The notes: generated from the sequence alone by a model not told the origin. Shown: positions 34,645 to 42,087, counted from the stretch's first letter. The stretch: 64,000 bases of DNA from Oscillospiraceae bacterium (GCA_017521485.1 JAFXCL010000005.1:1-64000), one strand, 5' to 3'. Program-made: numbers and translations.

Positions 34645-35274
34645 ATGGATGTTTTAACCAGATTGGCAAACTCCATCGTTGTCCCCGTTGTGGTTCTGGA
34701 CAAGGTTGAGGATGCTGTTCCCACCGCAAAGGCTATGGCTGCCGGCGGCGTGGACACTATGGAGATCACCTTCCGCACCGCTTGCGCTCCCGAGGCGATC
34801 AAGGCTGTTGCTGAGAACTGCCCCGAGGTTCTGGTGGGTGCCGGTACGATTGTAAATCTGGAGCAGTGCAAGCTGGCTGTGGAGATGGGCGCTAAGTTCA
34901 TCGTTTCCCCCGGTTTCAGCGATGAAGTGGTTGGCTGGTGTGTGGAAAACGGTATTCCCGTTGCTCCCGGCTGTGTCACCCCCACTGAAATCATGGCTGC
35001 GCTGAAGCATGGCCTGAAGATGGTCAAGTTCTTCCCCGCCAATGTTTACGGCGGTCTGAACGCAATGAAGAACCTGTCTGCTCCCTTTGTGGGTCTGAAG
35101 TTCCTGCCCACCGGCGGTGTCAACTCCGGCAATATCAAGGAGTATGTGGACGCTCCCTTCATCCACGCCGTTGGCGGAAGCTGGGTCTGCCCCAAGGCGG
35201 ACATTGCTGCCGGCAACTGGGATAAAATCACAAATCTGTGCCTGGAGGCCCGTAAGGCTGCCAAGGGCGAATAA
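34645..35274 (+). CDS. eda: 2-dehydro-3-deoxy-phosphogluconate (KDPG) aldolase
   Basis: Class I aldolase splitting KDPG to pyruvate and glyceraldehyde 3-phosphate, the last step of Entner-Doudoroff and hexuronate breakdown. The 209-residue protein shows MEITFRT (catalytic Glu and Arg), VLVGAGTIVN, VSPGFSDEV, PGCVTPTEI and the Schiff-base Lys in KFFPANVYGG. ATG 34645 follows AGGAGGTAAAA; the longer frame upstream is non-coding leader. With kdgK directly downstream it forms the KDG to KDPG to triose route used for pectin or uronate sugars. Confidence 0.94.
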   Translation: MDVLTRLANSIVVPVVVLDKVEDAVPTAKAMAAGGVDTMEITFRTACAPEAIKAVAENCPEVLVGAGTIVNLEQCKLAVEMGAKFIVSPGFSDEVVGWCVENGIPVAPGCVTPTEIMAALKHGLKMVKFFPANVYGGLNAMKNLSAPFVGLKFLPTGGVNSGNIKEYVDAPFIHAVGGSWVCPKADIAAGNWDKITNLCLEARKAAKGE

Positions 35275-35300
35275 TATAATACTGAAAGGAATTTTAAATT

Positions 35301-36329
35301 ATGGCAAAGATTATTACTTTCGGCGAGCTGATGCTCCGGTTGCAGCCCTATAACTACGAGCGTTTCGTACAGTGCGATCACGTGGAGTTCACCTTCGGCG
35401 GCGGCGAAGCAAACGTTGCTGTTTCTCTGGCTAACTACGGTATGGACGTTGCTTATGTCACCAAGCTGCCTGCTCATGCAATCGGTCAGGCTGCTGTCAA
35501 CTCCCTGCGCCGCTACGGCGTAGACACCTCCCTGATCGTCCGTGGCGGCGACCGTGTAGGTATCTACTTCAACGAGAAGGGTGCTTCCCAGCGTGGCAGC
35601 GTCTGCATCTACGACCGTGCTCACTCTGCAATTCAGCAGGCTACCGCCGCTGACTTCGATTGGGACAAGATTTTCGATGGCGCCGAGTGGTTCCATTTCA
35701 CCGGCATCACTCCGGCACTGGGCGAAAATGTCGTTGAGATCTGCAAGGAAGCCTGTAAGGCTGCCAAGGCCCGCGGCATCAAGATCTCCTGTGACTTGAA
35801 CTACCGCGGCAAGCTGTGGACCCGCGATCAGGCCCGGGCTGCTATGACTGAGCTGTGTCAGTATGTTGACGTGTGCATCTCCAACGAAGAGGATGCCAAG
35901 GACGTATTCGGCATTGAAGCGGAAGCTACCGACATCTACGGTGGCAGCCTGAACCACGAAGGCTACAAGTCCGTTGCTAAGCAGCTGGCTGATAAGTTCG
36001 GCTTTGAGATGGTTGCGATCACCCTGCGTGAGAGCCACTCCGCATTTGACAACGGCTGGAGCGCAATGCTGTATAACGTTGCCAAGGACGAGTACTGCTT
36101 CTCCAAGAAATATGACCTGCACATCATCGACCGCGTTGGCGGCGGTGACTCCTTCGGCGGCGGCTTGATCTACTCCCTGATGAACGGTAAGGACACCCAG
36201 GCAGCTGTTGAGTTCGCTGTTGCTGCATCCGCTCTGAAGCACTCCATTGAGGGCGACTACAACATGGTTACTGTGGCTGAAGTTGAGAAGCTGGCTGGCG
36301 GCGACGGTTCCGGCCGTATCCAGAGATAA
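35301..36329 (+). CDS. kdgK: 2-keto-3-deoxygluconate kinase (PfkB family)
   Basis: A 342-residue ribokinase-family sugar kinase: TFGELMLRL at the N-terminus, GGGEANVAVSLANYG (substrate lid region), and the catalytic DRVGGGDSFGGGLIY, where the usual GAGD reads GGGD. The neighbouring KDPG aldolase makes KDG kinase the best assignment; other PfkB sugars cannot be excluded from sequence alone. Codon usage is strongly biased, as in highly expressed genes. It starts 26 nt after eda. Confidence 0.88.
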   Translation: MAKIITFGELMLRLQPYNYERFVQCDHVEFTFGGGEANVAVSLANYGMDVAYVTKLPAHAIGQAAVNSLRRYGVDTSLIVRGGDRVGIYFNEKGASQRGSVCIYDRAHSAIQQATAADFDWDKIFDGAEWFHFTGITPALGENVVEICKEACKAAKARGIKISCDLNYRGKLWTRDQARAAMTELCQYVDVCISNEEDAKDVFGIEAEATDIYGGSLNHEGYKSVAKQLADKFGFEMVAITLRESHSAFDNGWSAMLYNVAKDEYCFSKKYDLHIIDRVGGGDSFGGGLIYSLMNGKDTQAAVEFAVAASALKHSIEGDYNMVTVAEVEKLAGGDGSGRIQR

Positions 36330-36338
36330 GAGGTTGCT

Positions 36339-36629
36339 ATGGAAGATAAGGAGCTCCTGCAGGAGGAAGAATCCTCCCTGCTGACCCTGACTGACGAAAA
36401 CGGCGTGGAAACAGAATTTGAGTTTCTAGACTGCATTGTTTACAATGAGGTTGAGTATCTGGTTTTGATCCCCGCCCAAGAAGATGCCAATGAGATCGTG
36501 ATCCTGGAAGTCCAGAGTGTGGACGAGGAAAACGAAAACTATGTAGCAATCGACGATGAGAATATTCTCAACGCAGTCTACGACATCTTCAAAGAGCGTT
36601 ATAAAGACGTTCTGACCTTCGAGGACTAA
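36339..36629 (+). CDS. DUF1292 small acidic protein
   Basis: A 96-residue, very acidic protein matching the DUF1292 pattern: LTLTDENGVETEFEFLDCIVYNEVEYLVLIP and VILEVQSVDEENENYVAIDDEN. Family members occur widely in Bacillota, often near yrrK-like or housekeeping genes; no function is established. It begins 9 nt after kdgK with a GAGG site and is followed by a terminator, so it is probably the last gene of the eda-kdgK transcript. Confidence 0.88.
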   Translation: MEDKELLQEEESSLLTLTDENGVETEFEFLDCIVYNEVEYLVLIPAQEDANEIVILEVQSVDEENENYVAIDDENILNAVYDIFKERYKDVLTFED

Positions 36630-36633
36630 GCAA

Positions 36634-36663
36634 AAAGGGCGTGCCGCCGGCACGCCCTTTTTA
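36634..36663 (+). terminator. Intrinsic terminator after the DUF1292 gene
   Basis: 12-bp stem AAAGGGCGTGCC (36634-36645) and GGCACGCCCTTT (36649-36660), loop GCC, followed by TT. Confidence 0.9.
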
Positions 36664-36694
36664 ATGCAAAATGCAAAGTGCATAATGCAAAATG
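36661..36694 (-). repeat. TGCATTTTGCAC word repeat, copy F (inverted)
   Basis: ATGCAAAATGCAAAGTGCAT and AATGCAAAATG directly follow the terminator at 36634-36663, in the opposite orientation to copies A, C and D. Confidence 0.7.
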
Positions 36695-36697
36695 ATT

Positions 36698-36885
36698 TTA
36701 TTGTGACGATATAGGACTTAGGTCTATAACCTGACCCACTGCAAGTGGTTTACCGCTTGACAGGGTGGCTACGCCACGTGGACGATAAGGACTCGCAAAT
36801 TAAGGTGTCGCGCCGTCAAGCCGTCGCGACCAACAGTCCACCGGACTGTTGTGATTTACATTATTCGAGTCCTTATCTTCCGAGA
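36698..36885 (-). other. Degenerate tRNA-Val-like fragments
   Basis: Two stretches resemble the 3' half of the adjacent tRNA-Val(GAC) as read on the plus strand: GACGATATAGGACTTAGG at about 36700 and GTGGACGATAAGGACTCGCA at about 36778, the latter continuing into CGCCGTCAAGCCG, close to the tRNA's CGCACGTCAAGCGG anticodon arm. Neither folds into a full cloverleaf. They may be decayed copies of the tRNA or of an element that targets it. No credible gene is present. Confidence 0.4.
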
Positions 36886-36887
36886 CC

Positions 36888-36923
36888 AAAAAGAAACCAC
36901 ACCTTTTGGTGTGGTTTCTTTTT
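36888..36923 (-). terminator. Intrinsic terminator of tRNA-Val
   Basis: 16-bp stem (36888-36903 with 36908-36923), loop TTTT; on the minus strand it begins right at the 3' CCA end of the tRNA and ends in TTTTT (36892-36888). Confidence 0.9.
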
Positions 36924-36999
36924 GGTGGACGATATAGGACTCGAACCTATGACCTTCCGCACGTCAAGCGGATGCTCTAGCCAGCTGAGCTAATCGTCC
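36923..36999 (-). tRNA. tRNA-Val (anticodon GAC)
   Basis: Read on the minus strand the 77-nt sequence folds into a cloverleaf: acceptor GGACGAT with ATCGTCC, discriminator A and encoded CCA; D-arm GCTC...GAGC; anticodon stem TCCGC/GCGGA with loop TTGACGT (anticodon GAC at loop positions 3-5); T-arm ATAGG-TTCGAGT-CCTAT. It decodes GUC and GUU valine codons. A terminator follows directly. Confidence 0.95.
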
Positions 37000-37078
37000 A
37001 AAGGCGAGTGTCATTATAGCAAAGGGACTGTTGCTTGTCAAGCCTTTTTTCAAAATAAAGTGAAATTCCATCAAAACC

Positions 37079-37206
37079 GTAGGGGTGATTGGCGAATCGC
37101 CCGCATCCATGTGATTGTATGCCAAAGTTTTAGGGACGATGTAGGCATCGTCCCCTACACACAGGGAACGACCTTAATCGTAGGGGCGGATGCCCACATC
37201 CGCCCG
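37079..37206. repeat. Three GTAGGGG-framework hairpins in a row
   Basis: Units at 37079-37103 (insert ATTGGCGAAT), 37131-37158 (GGGACGAT...ATCGTCCC, inverted so that CCCCTAC is at the right) and 37180-37206 (insert GATGCCCACATC). All have self-complementary inserts inside the conserved GTAGGGG/GCCCG frame. Nothing else is seen in the 37000-37237 spacer. Confidence 0.85.
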
Positions 37207-37237
37207 TTGCAAGATTGGGAAAACACAATATAAAAAA

Positions 37238-37462
37238 TCAAATCGGTGTGAATACAAACCTCTGAATGATTCCGTCACAAGTGGCATAGACCGTAGCGGA
37301 ACCGTCTGCCCCCTGTTCGCAGGATACATTCTCTGCTTTTCCTTTTAAGTACATCCGGACATAGCTTTCAGGATCATCGGTCTCCACTTCCTCAAAAAAG
37401 ATATCCCGCATCTGGTTGTTGGGGCATAAATTTTTAATTTCCCATACCATTTCGTATTCCAT
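37238..37462 (-). CDS. Small hypothetical protein, 74 aa
   Basis: I do not recognise a family. The 74-residue acidic protein (MEYEMVWEIKNLCPNNQMRD, then EEVETDDPESYVRMYLKG and ATVYATCDGIIQRFVFTP) has no signal peptide or membrane helix; the pattern of a short helix and beta strands suggests a compact alpha/beta fold. Coding is supported by an AAGGAGG site seven bases before the ATG and a good promoter (37485-37512). Confidence 0.7.
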   Translation of the reverse strand: MEYEMVWEIKNLCPNNQMRDIFFEEVETDDPESYVRMYLKGKAENVSCEQGADGSATVYATCDGIIQRFVFTPI

Positions 37463-37484
37463 ATCCCATCCTCCTTTTGAATAT

Positions 37485-37512
37485 ATTATACTACACTTAT
37501 CCGCTACTGCAA
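37485..37512 (-). promoter_or_regulatory. Promoter of the 74-aa protein gene
   Basis: Minus-strand TTGCAG (37507-37512), 16 bp, TATAAT (37485-37490). Confidence 0.7.
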
Positions 37513-37528
37513 ACTATTTTTCCCTTGC

Positions 37529-37555
37529 GTAGGGCGGGGCTTGCTCCCGCCCTAC
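37529..37555. repeat. GTAGGGCGGGGC hairpin
   Basis: GTAGGGCGGGGC-TTG-CTCCCGCCCTAC, a near-perfect 12-bp stem; the same sequence with one more G forms the arms of the 40963-41033 element. Confidence 0.8.
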
Positions 37556-37590
37556 ATAGCCAAAATCTCTTTTGTTTTCCAAAGAATATC

Positions 37591-37619
37591 TTGACAAATC
37601 CTGTCCTTTTTTGGATAAT
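37591..37619 (+). promoter_or_regulatory. Promoter of the SLC13-like permease gene
   Basis: TTGACA (37591-37596), 17 bp, GATAAT (37614-37619), ending 21 bp before the GTG start. Confidence 0.7.
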
Positions 37620-37640
37620 TAGGTTGTTTCTGCAAAGGAA

Positions 37641-38774
37641 GTGAGAACAACGAATCATTTACACTTACACCGGGGATTTGGCAGCTTTGTGAAGAAAAAC
37701 GCAGTGATGGTGATAGCCATGATCGCCGCAATCATCACCTGCTTTTTTGTACCCCCGGACAAGGCTTATCTTGCCTATTTTGATGTAAAGACACTGACCT
37801 GTCTATTTTGCGTGCTGGCGGTAGTCTGCGCCCTGAAAAACATCAATTTCTTTTATATTCTGGCGAAAAAGCTCATACAGGTATTTGGTAATGCCCGGAT
37901 TTGTATTCTTGCATTGGTATACATTACATTCATCGGCTCTATGCTCATTGCCAACGATATGGCACTATTAACGTTTCTGCCCCTGGGTACTTATGTAATG
38001 GTCACCACCGGCAAAAATAAGTATATGGCATTTACCTTTATTATGCAGAATATTGCGGCAAACCTAGGCGGTATGCTCACCCCCTTTGGCAACCCCCAGA
38101 ACCTTTACCTGTACACCAAGTTTCAGATCCCCACTGTGGAATTTATGGGAATTATGGCAGCGCCCTTTATCTTGGCGATCGGGCTCATTACCCTGTGCTG
38201 TATCCTCTTTGTAAAGCCGGAGCCCTTCGAGCTGAAGGACGAAAAAGTCTCCCTGCCGGTAGGACGTTCTATTGTGTATCTACTACTGTTTCTGTTGGCG
38301 ATCGCCATTGTTTTCCGGGGGATTCCCTACGGAGTAGGTCTGATCGTCATTCCTTTTGTTTTGCTGTTTATGGACCGGAAAGCGCTGAAAATGGTGGACT
38401 ATCCCCTGCTGCTGACCTTCGTATTTTTCTTTGTGTTTTCCGGAAATATGGCACGGATCGAAGGGGTGCGGCGGCTTTTCTCTTTCCTTTTGGAGAAAAA
38501 CACCTTGCTGTTCTCTGTGCTGTCCTGTCAGGTCATCAGCAATGTGCCCTCGGCAATATTGCTCTCCCAATTTACAGAAAACTACAAGCACCTTTTGCTG
38601 GGCGTGAACATCGGTGGCGTGGGCACACTGATCGCATCTCTTGCCAGCCTGATCACCTACCGGGAGTACAGCAAACAGAATACAGGCAAGACCGGCCCTT
38701 ACATTTTGCTTTTCTCCGCCTTTAATTTTGCTTTTCTGATTATAATGGCGGCCTTTAGCCTGCTCTTTCAATAA
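37641..38774 (+). CDS. SLC13/ArsB-superfamily anion permease
   Basis: A 377-residue membrane protein with about ten helices. The pair of conserved motifs typical of the ion-transporter superfamily is visible: IANDMALLTFLPL and NLGGMLTPFGNPQNLYLY in the first half, and VISNVPSAILLSQFTENY with GVNIGGVGTLIASLASLITY in the second. Such proteins carry dicarboxylates, citrate, arsenite or Na+/H+. The start is a GTG at 37641 with AAAGGA upstream. The anion is not evident. Confidence 0.8.
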   Translation: MRTTNHLHLHRGFGSFVKKNAVMVIAMIAAIITCFFVPPDKAYLAYFDVKTLTCLFCVLAVVCALKNINFFYILAKKLIQVFGNARICILALVYITFIGSMLIANDMALLTFLPLGTYVMVTTGKNKYMAFTFIMQNIAANLGGMLTPFGNPQNLYLYTKFQIPTVEFMGIMAAPFILAIGLITLCCILFVKPEPFELKDEKVSLPVGRSIVYLLLFLLAIAIVFRGIPYGVGLIVIPFVLLFMDRKALKMVDYPLLLTFVFFFVFSGNMARIEGVRRLFSFLLEKNTLLFSVLSCQVISNVPSAILLSQFTENYKHLLLGVNIGGVGTLIASLASLITYREYSKQNTGKTGPYILLFSAFNFAFLIIMAAFSLLFQ

Positions 38775-38798
38775 ATATTATCACTGGGAGGGATTTTT

Positions 38799-39569
38799 AT
38801 GGAACTGTGGACAGCGGAACACGCAAAAACGCTCCTGCCTGCCCTGGCAGTTATGCTGGTGCTTGCGTGGGTGCTCCAGCGGGTGATTGGAAATAAATCT
38901 CACAAGATTCGCATGATCCCCATTCAGGTGATCGCCTGTCTTTTGCTGCTGTTGGAGCTGGGCAAGCAGGCAGTGTCTCTGGCACATGGGTACGATCTGT
39001 ACCACCTGCCCTTTCACTTCTGCTCTCTGTTTATTTTTATGCTGCCGCTGATGGCATTCTACAAAGGAAAACACAAGCAGACCGTTTATGCCATTACTGC
39101 TTCCCTGTGTATGGCAGTGTGTGCGCTGATGCTGATCTACCCTGCCCTCATTTACAGCGATGGCAACATCCGGGAGTTTTTTACCAATTACATATCTTTC
39201 CACACCGTCGCATTTCACAATCTGGTGATGCTCTCAGCGATCTTGATCCCGGTGCTGAAATTACACGAACCTGCCAAAAAGGGAGAGCATAAAGCTATTG
39301 TTTTGTTTATGCTGGGCTTCTGCACGGTTTCTGCTGTGATGGCACAGCTGCTGAAAACCAATTTCAATAACTTCTACCGCTGTAATATCCCGCCGCTGGA
39401 GACTGTCCGTCAGATCGTGGAAACCGCCTGGGGCAGTGTACCGGCAATGCTTCTGTATGTATTGATCGTAACGATTCTGGATATTTTATTTGTCCTGGGC
39501 TCCTATCGGCTGTACCTTCTGGTGCGGCGTATCAGTCAGAAAGAAAAAGCATATACCAAATATTTGTAG
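38799..39569 (+). CDS. YwaF/TMEM164-type integral membrane protein
   Basis: A 256-residue protein with about seven helices resembling bacterial YwaF (TIGR02206-like) proteins: YHLPFHFCSLFIFMLPL near residue 67, a His/Pro/Cys segment conserved in the family, and YISFHTVAFHNLVMLSA near residue 130. Eukaryotic TMEM164 relatives are acyltransferases; no function is proven for the bacterial branch. The ATG at 38799 has a GGGAGGG site and lies 24 nt after the permease gene, so the two are likely cotranscribed. Confidence 0.7.
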   Translation: MELWTAEHAKTLLPALAVMLVLAWVLQRVIGNKSHKIRMIPIQVIACLLLLLELGKQAVSLAHGYDLYHLPFHFCSLFIFMLPLMAFYKGKHKQTVYAITASLCMAVCALMLIYPALIYSDGNIREFFTNYISFHTVAFHNLVMLSAILIPVLKLHEPAKKGEHKAIVLFMLGFCTVSAVMAQLLKTNFNNFYRCNIPPLETVRQIVETAWGSVPAMLLYVLIVTILDILFVLGSYRLYLLVRRISQKEKAYTKYL

Positions 39570-39614
39570 GGGCGATTCACGAATCGCCCGCGGGCGGTCA
39601 TTGACCGCCCCTAC
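39566..39614. repeat. Double-hairpin GTAGGGGCG element
   Basis: Two hairpins back to back in one larger palindrome: GTAGGGGCG, insert ATTCACGAAT, CGCCCGCGGGCG, insert GTCATTGAC, CGCCCCTAC. Compare 49789-49836, which has the same frame with different inserts. Confidence 0.85.
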
Positions 39615-39637
39615 ATCCTCAAAAATGCATAGTTTTA

Positions 39638-39667
39638 GGGCGCGTTGCTGTTGCAACGCGCCCTTTC
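39638..39667. terminator. Intrinsic terminator-like hairpin (GGGCGCGTTGC family)
   Basis: Stem GGGCGCGTTGC (39638-39648) and GCAACGCGCCC (39653-39663), loop TGTT, then TTTCTGTT on the plus strand. It lies between convergent genes; the U-tract is weak in both directions. Confidence 0.65.
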
Positions 39668-39674
39668 TGTTCGC

Positions 39675-40583
39675 TCAAGGATTCAAAGTGACGGTTTCCT
39701 TTGCAAGATCATCTGCCAGCAGGTCGTTGCTGTCATATGCGCGGATCGTAAGTTCAATGGTTTGAATCTCTGTGATCCCATTTTCTTCCAAGGTGGTATC
39801 ACTCCAAGATATAGAACTAAAGGCACATTTCCCCGTATCCACTTCATTGGCAAAGAATGGATCTGCCATAAAGCCATTAACAGAAACATCTTCCACAGTA
39901 AACATAACCGTTTTGTCCGTTTTGTTTACGAAGAACACCTTTGCCGTATAGCCCCAAAGGTCATCTTCTTCATAACCAGTCACAATGGCGGTTACATTTT
40001 CATTATCGATCAGGACAGTGTCTGTATCCTGAGTGGTTCTGACAAAGGTCTTTGCATTTTCTTCTCCGTAGGGATAAATGTGCACTGTCTGCTCAGCCAC
40101 CGGATCTGCCATCCAATCGTTGGAGTCATAGACCCAGAAATTCAGTTCAATATCTGTATAATTTCCAATAGCCTCTGGAACAGCACTGTCCAGCCAAGAA
40201 ATATGCTCATTTGCTTTCTTTCCGGGTGCAACTTCAGCAGCAAACAGAGGGTCAGCCATTACCCCATTAATAGAAGCGGATTTTACAGAGAACATATAGG
40301 TCTTATCTGCAGATTTATTTTCCAGATAGGCATTGAGTGTATAGCCGAAGAGAGCATCCTCGTCAATGGATGTGATCTTAATGGTGCATTGATCGTTATC
40401 CACAACTGTCACTTCTTCAAAAGAAATTTCCCCTGCCTGTGTTTGTGCAGGCAAAGTGGTTTCGCTGGGCGCAGCGGTTGCGCCGCTACCGCTGTTTCCG
40501 GTAGGTGCAGGGGGTGTTGCACTGCAGGCTGCGAAAGAGAACAGCAGTACAATTGCCAATATGGTTGCAGTAATTCTTTTCAT
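39675..40583 (-). CDS. Lipoprotein with two tandem homologous domains
   Basis: The protein (302 aa from ATG 40583) has a lipoprotein signal (LLFSFAAC), a Ser/Thr/Pro/Ala linker, and two copies of a beta-rich domain of about 115 residues. Paired motifs show the duplication: IDEDALFGYTLNAYLENKSADKTYMF with YEEDDLWGYTAKVFFVNKTDKTVMF, and SINGVMADPLFAAEVAPGKKA with SVNGFMADPFFANEVDTGKCA. The family is not recognised with certainty; similar duplicated lipoproteins occur in gut Clostridia. I prefer ATG 40583 (GGAG eight bases upstream) to the overlapping ATG 40589. A small HTH regulator gene is divergent. Confidence 0.75.
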   Translation of the reverse strand: MKRITATILAIVLLFSFAACSATPPAPTGNSGSGATAAPSETTLPAQTQAGEISFEEVTVVDNDQCTIKITSIDEDALFGYTLNAYLENKSADKTYMFSVKSASINGVMADPLFAAEVAPGKKANEHISWLDSAVPEAIGNYTDIELNFWVYDSNDWMADPVAEQTVHIYPYGEENAKTFVRTTQDTDTVLIDNENVTAIVTGYEEDDLWGYTAKVFFVNKTDKTVMFTVEDVSVNGFMADPFFANEVDTGKCAFSSISWSDTTLEENGITEIQTIELTIRAYDSNDLLADDLAKETVTLNP

Positions 40584-40609
40584 TTTCATATCTCCTTTTA
40601 GAATTAATT

Positions 40610-40679
40610 ATAACCGCGTGGTTATACTTCTCTGTGATTATACATTCTTCGTGGTACGATGTCAACACCAAACGGTTAT
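40610..40679. promoter_or_regulatory. Probable operators flanking the lipoprotein promoter
   Basis: A perfect 16-bp palindrome ATAACC-GCGT-GGTTAT at 40610-40625 lies downstream of the -10 box, and a partial copy ATAACC-GTTT-GGT (minus strand, 40667-40679) lies just upstream of the -35. Two sites on either side of a promoter suggest repression, probably by the divergent HTH protein. Confidence 0.6.
40637..40665 (-). promoter_or_regulatory. Promoter of the duplicated-domain lipoprotein gene
   Basis: Consensus TTGACA (40660-40665), 17 bp, TATAAT (40637-40642) on the minus strand. Confidence 0.9.
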
Positions 40680-40696
40680 GAAAGAAGGTCGTCTGT

Positions 40697-40921
40697 GTGG
40701 ACAATTACTACCCCAGATTGAAAGATCTTCGGGAAGATCACGATCTTTCTCAACAGGAAGTTTCCGATTATCTTGGTATGAAACAACCCCAGTACAGCCG
40801 CTACGAGCGGGGATTACGGGATGTGCCAACAGATGTTCTGATCCGTCTTGCCCGGTTATACAAAACCTCCACGGACTATATTTTAGGCCTGACAAACAAT
40901 TCTAAACCTCATTATCAATAA
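40697..40921 (+). CDS. Small XRE-family HTH regulator
   Basis: The 74-residue protein is a single lambda-repressor-like helix-turn-helix: LKDLREDHDLSQQEVSDYLGMKQPQYSRYERGLRDVPTD followed by LIRLARLYKTSTDYILGLTN. It lacks any ligand domain. The start appears to be GTG 40697, without a strong SD. It is divergent from the duplicated-domain lipoprotein, and palindromes in the shared intergenic region are candidate binding sites. Confidence 0.88.
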   Translation: MDNYYPRLKDLREDHDLSQQEVSDYLGMKQPQYSRYERGLRDVPTDVLIRLARLYKTSTDYILGLTNNSKPHYQ

Positions 40922-40962
40922 AAAGAGGCTGTAAAATAACGTGTATATAAATTCATAAGAAA

Positions 40963-41033
40963 CGGCGGGAGCAAGCCCCCGCCCTACAAAGGTGTACGAT
41001 TGCACTGCGTAGGGCGGGGGCTTGCTCCCGCCG
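40963..41033. repeat. Long perfect inverted repeat, 25-bp arms
   Basis: Left arm 40963-40987 (CGGCGGGAGC...GCCCTAC) and right arm 41009-41033 are exact reverse complements separated by 21 bp. A decayed copy with the same arm sequence and the spacer start AAAGGTGTA is at 63091-63146. No U-tract follows. Confidence 0.9.
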
Positions 41034-41107
41034 CAAAACAGGCTTTATAAATCTGCAAAGAATAATTATGCGTTTCTTTACTGCCCATTCTTTATTCACT
41101 TCATCCC

Positions 41108-41136
41108 TTGAAACTGCCGGGAAGGAGGTGTATAAT
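41108..41136 (+). promoter_or_regulatory. Promoter of the second ECF S component gene
   Basis: TTGAAA (41108-41113), 17 bp, TATAAT (41131-41136). Confidence 0.75.
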
Positions 41137-41163
41137 GTGGTTATTGCTGAAAAGGAGTATACT

Positions 41164-41724
41164 ATGAATAAAAAAGTTCTTTGGATCACCCAAACGGCAG
41201 CTATGCTTGCCCTTTTGGTGGCGCTGCAGGCACTGACAAAACCCTTTGGTCAGTATGTCACCGGCTCTTGTGTCAACGGTGTACTGGCAATCACCGCACT
41301 GGTTGTAGGTATGAGCGGCGGGATTACTGTGGCGCTGATCAGTCCTGTGTGTGCATTTTTGCTTGGCATCGCCCCCAACTTTGTAACGGTTCTTCCCATT
41401 ATGGCAGGCAATGTGTGCTTTGTGGTACTGCTGCGGCTGATCGCCGGCAGCAACGGCAGACCCATCTGGCGGCAGCCGGTGGCACTGGTGGCAGCGGCAA
41501 GTGCAAAATTTGCCGTGCTGTATTTCCTGGTCGTTAAAGTGATCTGCGGTGTTGCTTCCGGGGCATTGCTGGGGCAGAAGCTCGGTTCTATCGTGGTGCT
41601 TGCACCCCCCATGCTGCAGAAGCTGCCTGCTATGTTCACATTCCCCCAGCTGTTTACTGCTCTTATCGGCGGCGGTGTCGCCCTGCTGATTACACCTGTC
41701 CTCCGTAGAGCGCTACGCAAATAA
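41164..41724 (+). CDS. ECF transporter S component-like membrane protein
   Basis: A 186-residue hydrophobic protein with about five or six spans that opens MNKKVLWITQTAAMLALLVALQ, like S components of energy-coupling-factor vitamin transporters. GSCVNGVLAITALVVGMSGGITVAL fits the ligand-side loops and helices of this superfamily. I start at ATG 41164, which has AAAAGGAG; upstream in-frame codons are outside the transcript. Substrate unknown. It lies directly before, but is transcribed separately from, the T-box operon. Confidence 0.7.
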   Translation: MNKKVLWITQTAAMLALLVALQALTKPFGQYVTGSCVNGVLAITALVVGMSGGITVALISPVCAFLLGIAPNFVTVLPIMAGNVCFVVLLRLIAGSNGRPIWRQPVALVAAASAKFAVLYFLVVKVICGVASGALLGQKLGSIVVLAPPMLQKLPAMFTFPQLFTALIGGGVALLITPVLRRALRK

Positions 41725-41788
41725 GCTTACAATCTGCGCCCAAACGAAAAAAACTTAGGAATTCCTACTATTTCTCCCACATTTTTCG

Positions 41789-41817
41789 TTGACTTTGCCG
41801 CCCAAAAGTGTTATGCT
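41789..41817 (+). promoter_or_regulatory. Promoter of the T-box operon
   Basis: TTGACT (41789-41794), 17 bp, TATGCT (41812-41817). Confidence 0.75.
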
Positions 41818-41823
41818 ATCGGA

Positions 41824-42087
41824 AATAGCATTATTCATCAACGCAATGACGAAAACCAGTACGCGCCCTGTTCTTTTCCAGAGAGTTGCCGTTTGGTGCA
41901 AGGCAACAAAAGATGAGCGCCGAATTCCTTTCCGAGCGGCTTTGCTGAAAAGATCAGTAGGCGAAGACGGGTACGCCCGATACAGCGTTACGGTCTGTTA
42001 GGACCGGTTGAGGCTGCGAAAGCAGCAAACTGAGGTGGTACCACGGGATATTACTCGTCCTCTGCATTTTTTGCAGAGGGCTTTTTT
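41824..42087 (+). promoter_or_regulatory. T-box riboswitch, specifier UUC (Phe)
   Basis: The leader has the canonical T-box parts. Stem I contains AGTA (41858-41861) on the 5' side and GAA (41922-41924) on the 3' side, which together form the loop-E motif of the specifier loop; the triplet after GAA is TTC (41925-41927), a Phe codon. The distal stem I carries AGAGAG and GGTGCAAGGC. The T-box sequence AAACTGAGGTGGTACCACG (from 42027) supplies the GGTACC region that pairs with the tRNA acceptor end. The terminator is CCTCTGCA/TGCAGAGG (42059-42079) followed by GCTTTTTT. Uncharged tRNA-Phe would favour antitermination and expression of the six genes downstream. Confidence 0.92.

Noticed and set aside
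36745..36993. Plus-strand open frame of 82 codons ending in a GLEPMTFRTSSGCSSQLS-like peptide
   Set aside because: The end is the antisense translation of tRNA-Val(GAC), a well-known false protein; the rest covers repeats.
37079..37206. Row of three similar palindromes, considered as CRISPR
   Set aside because: Units differ in the interior, spacing is irregular and no cas genes are present; they fit the GTAGGGG element family.
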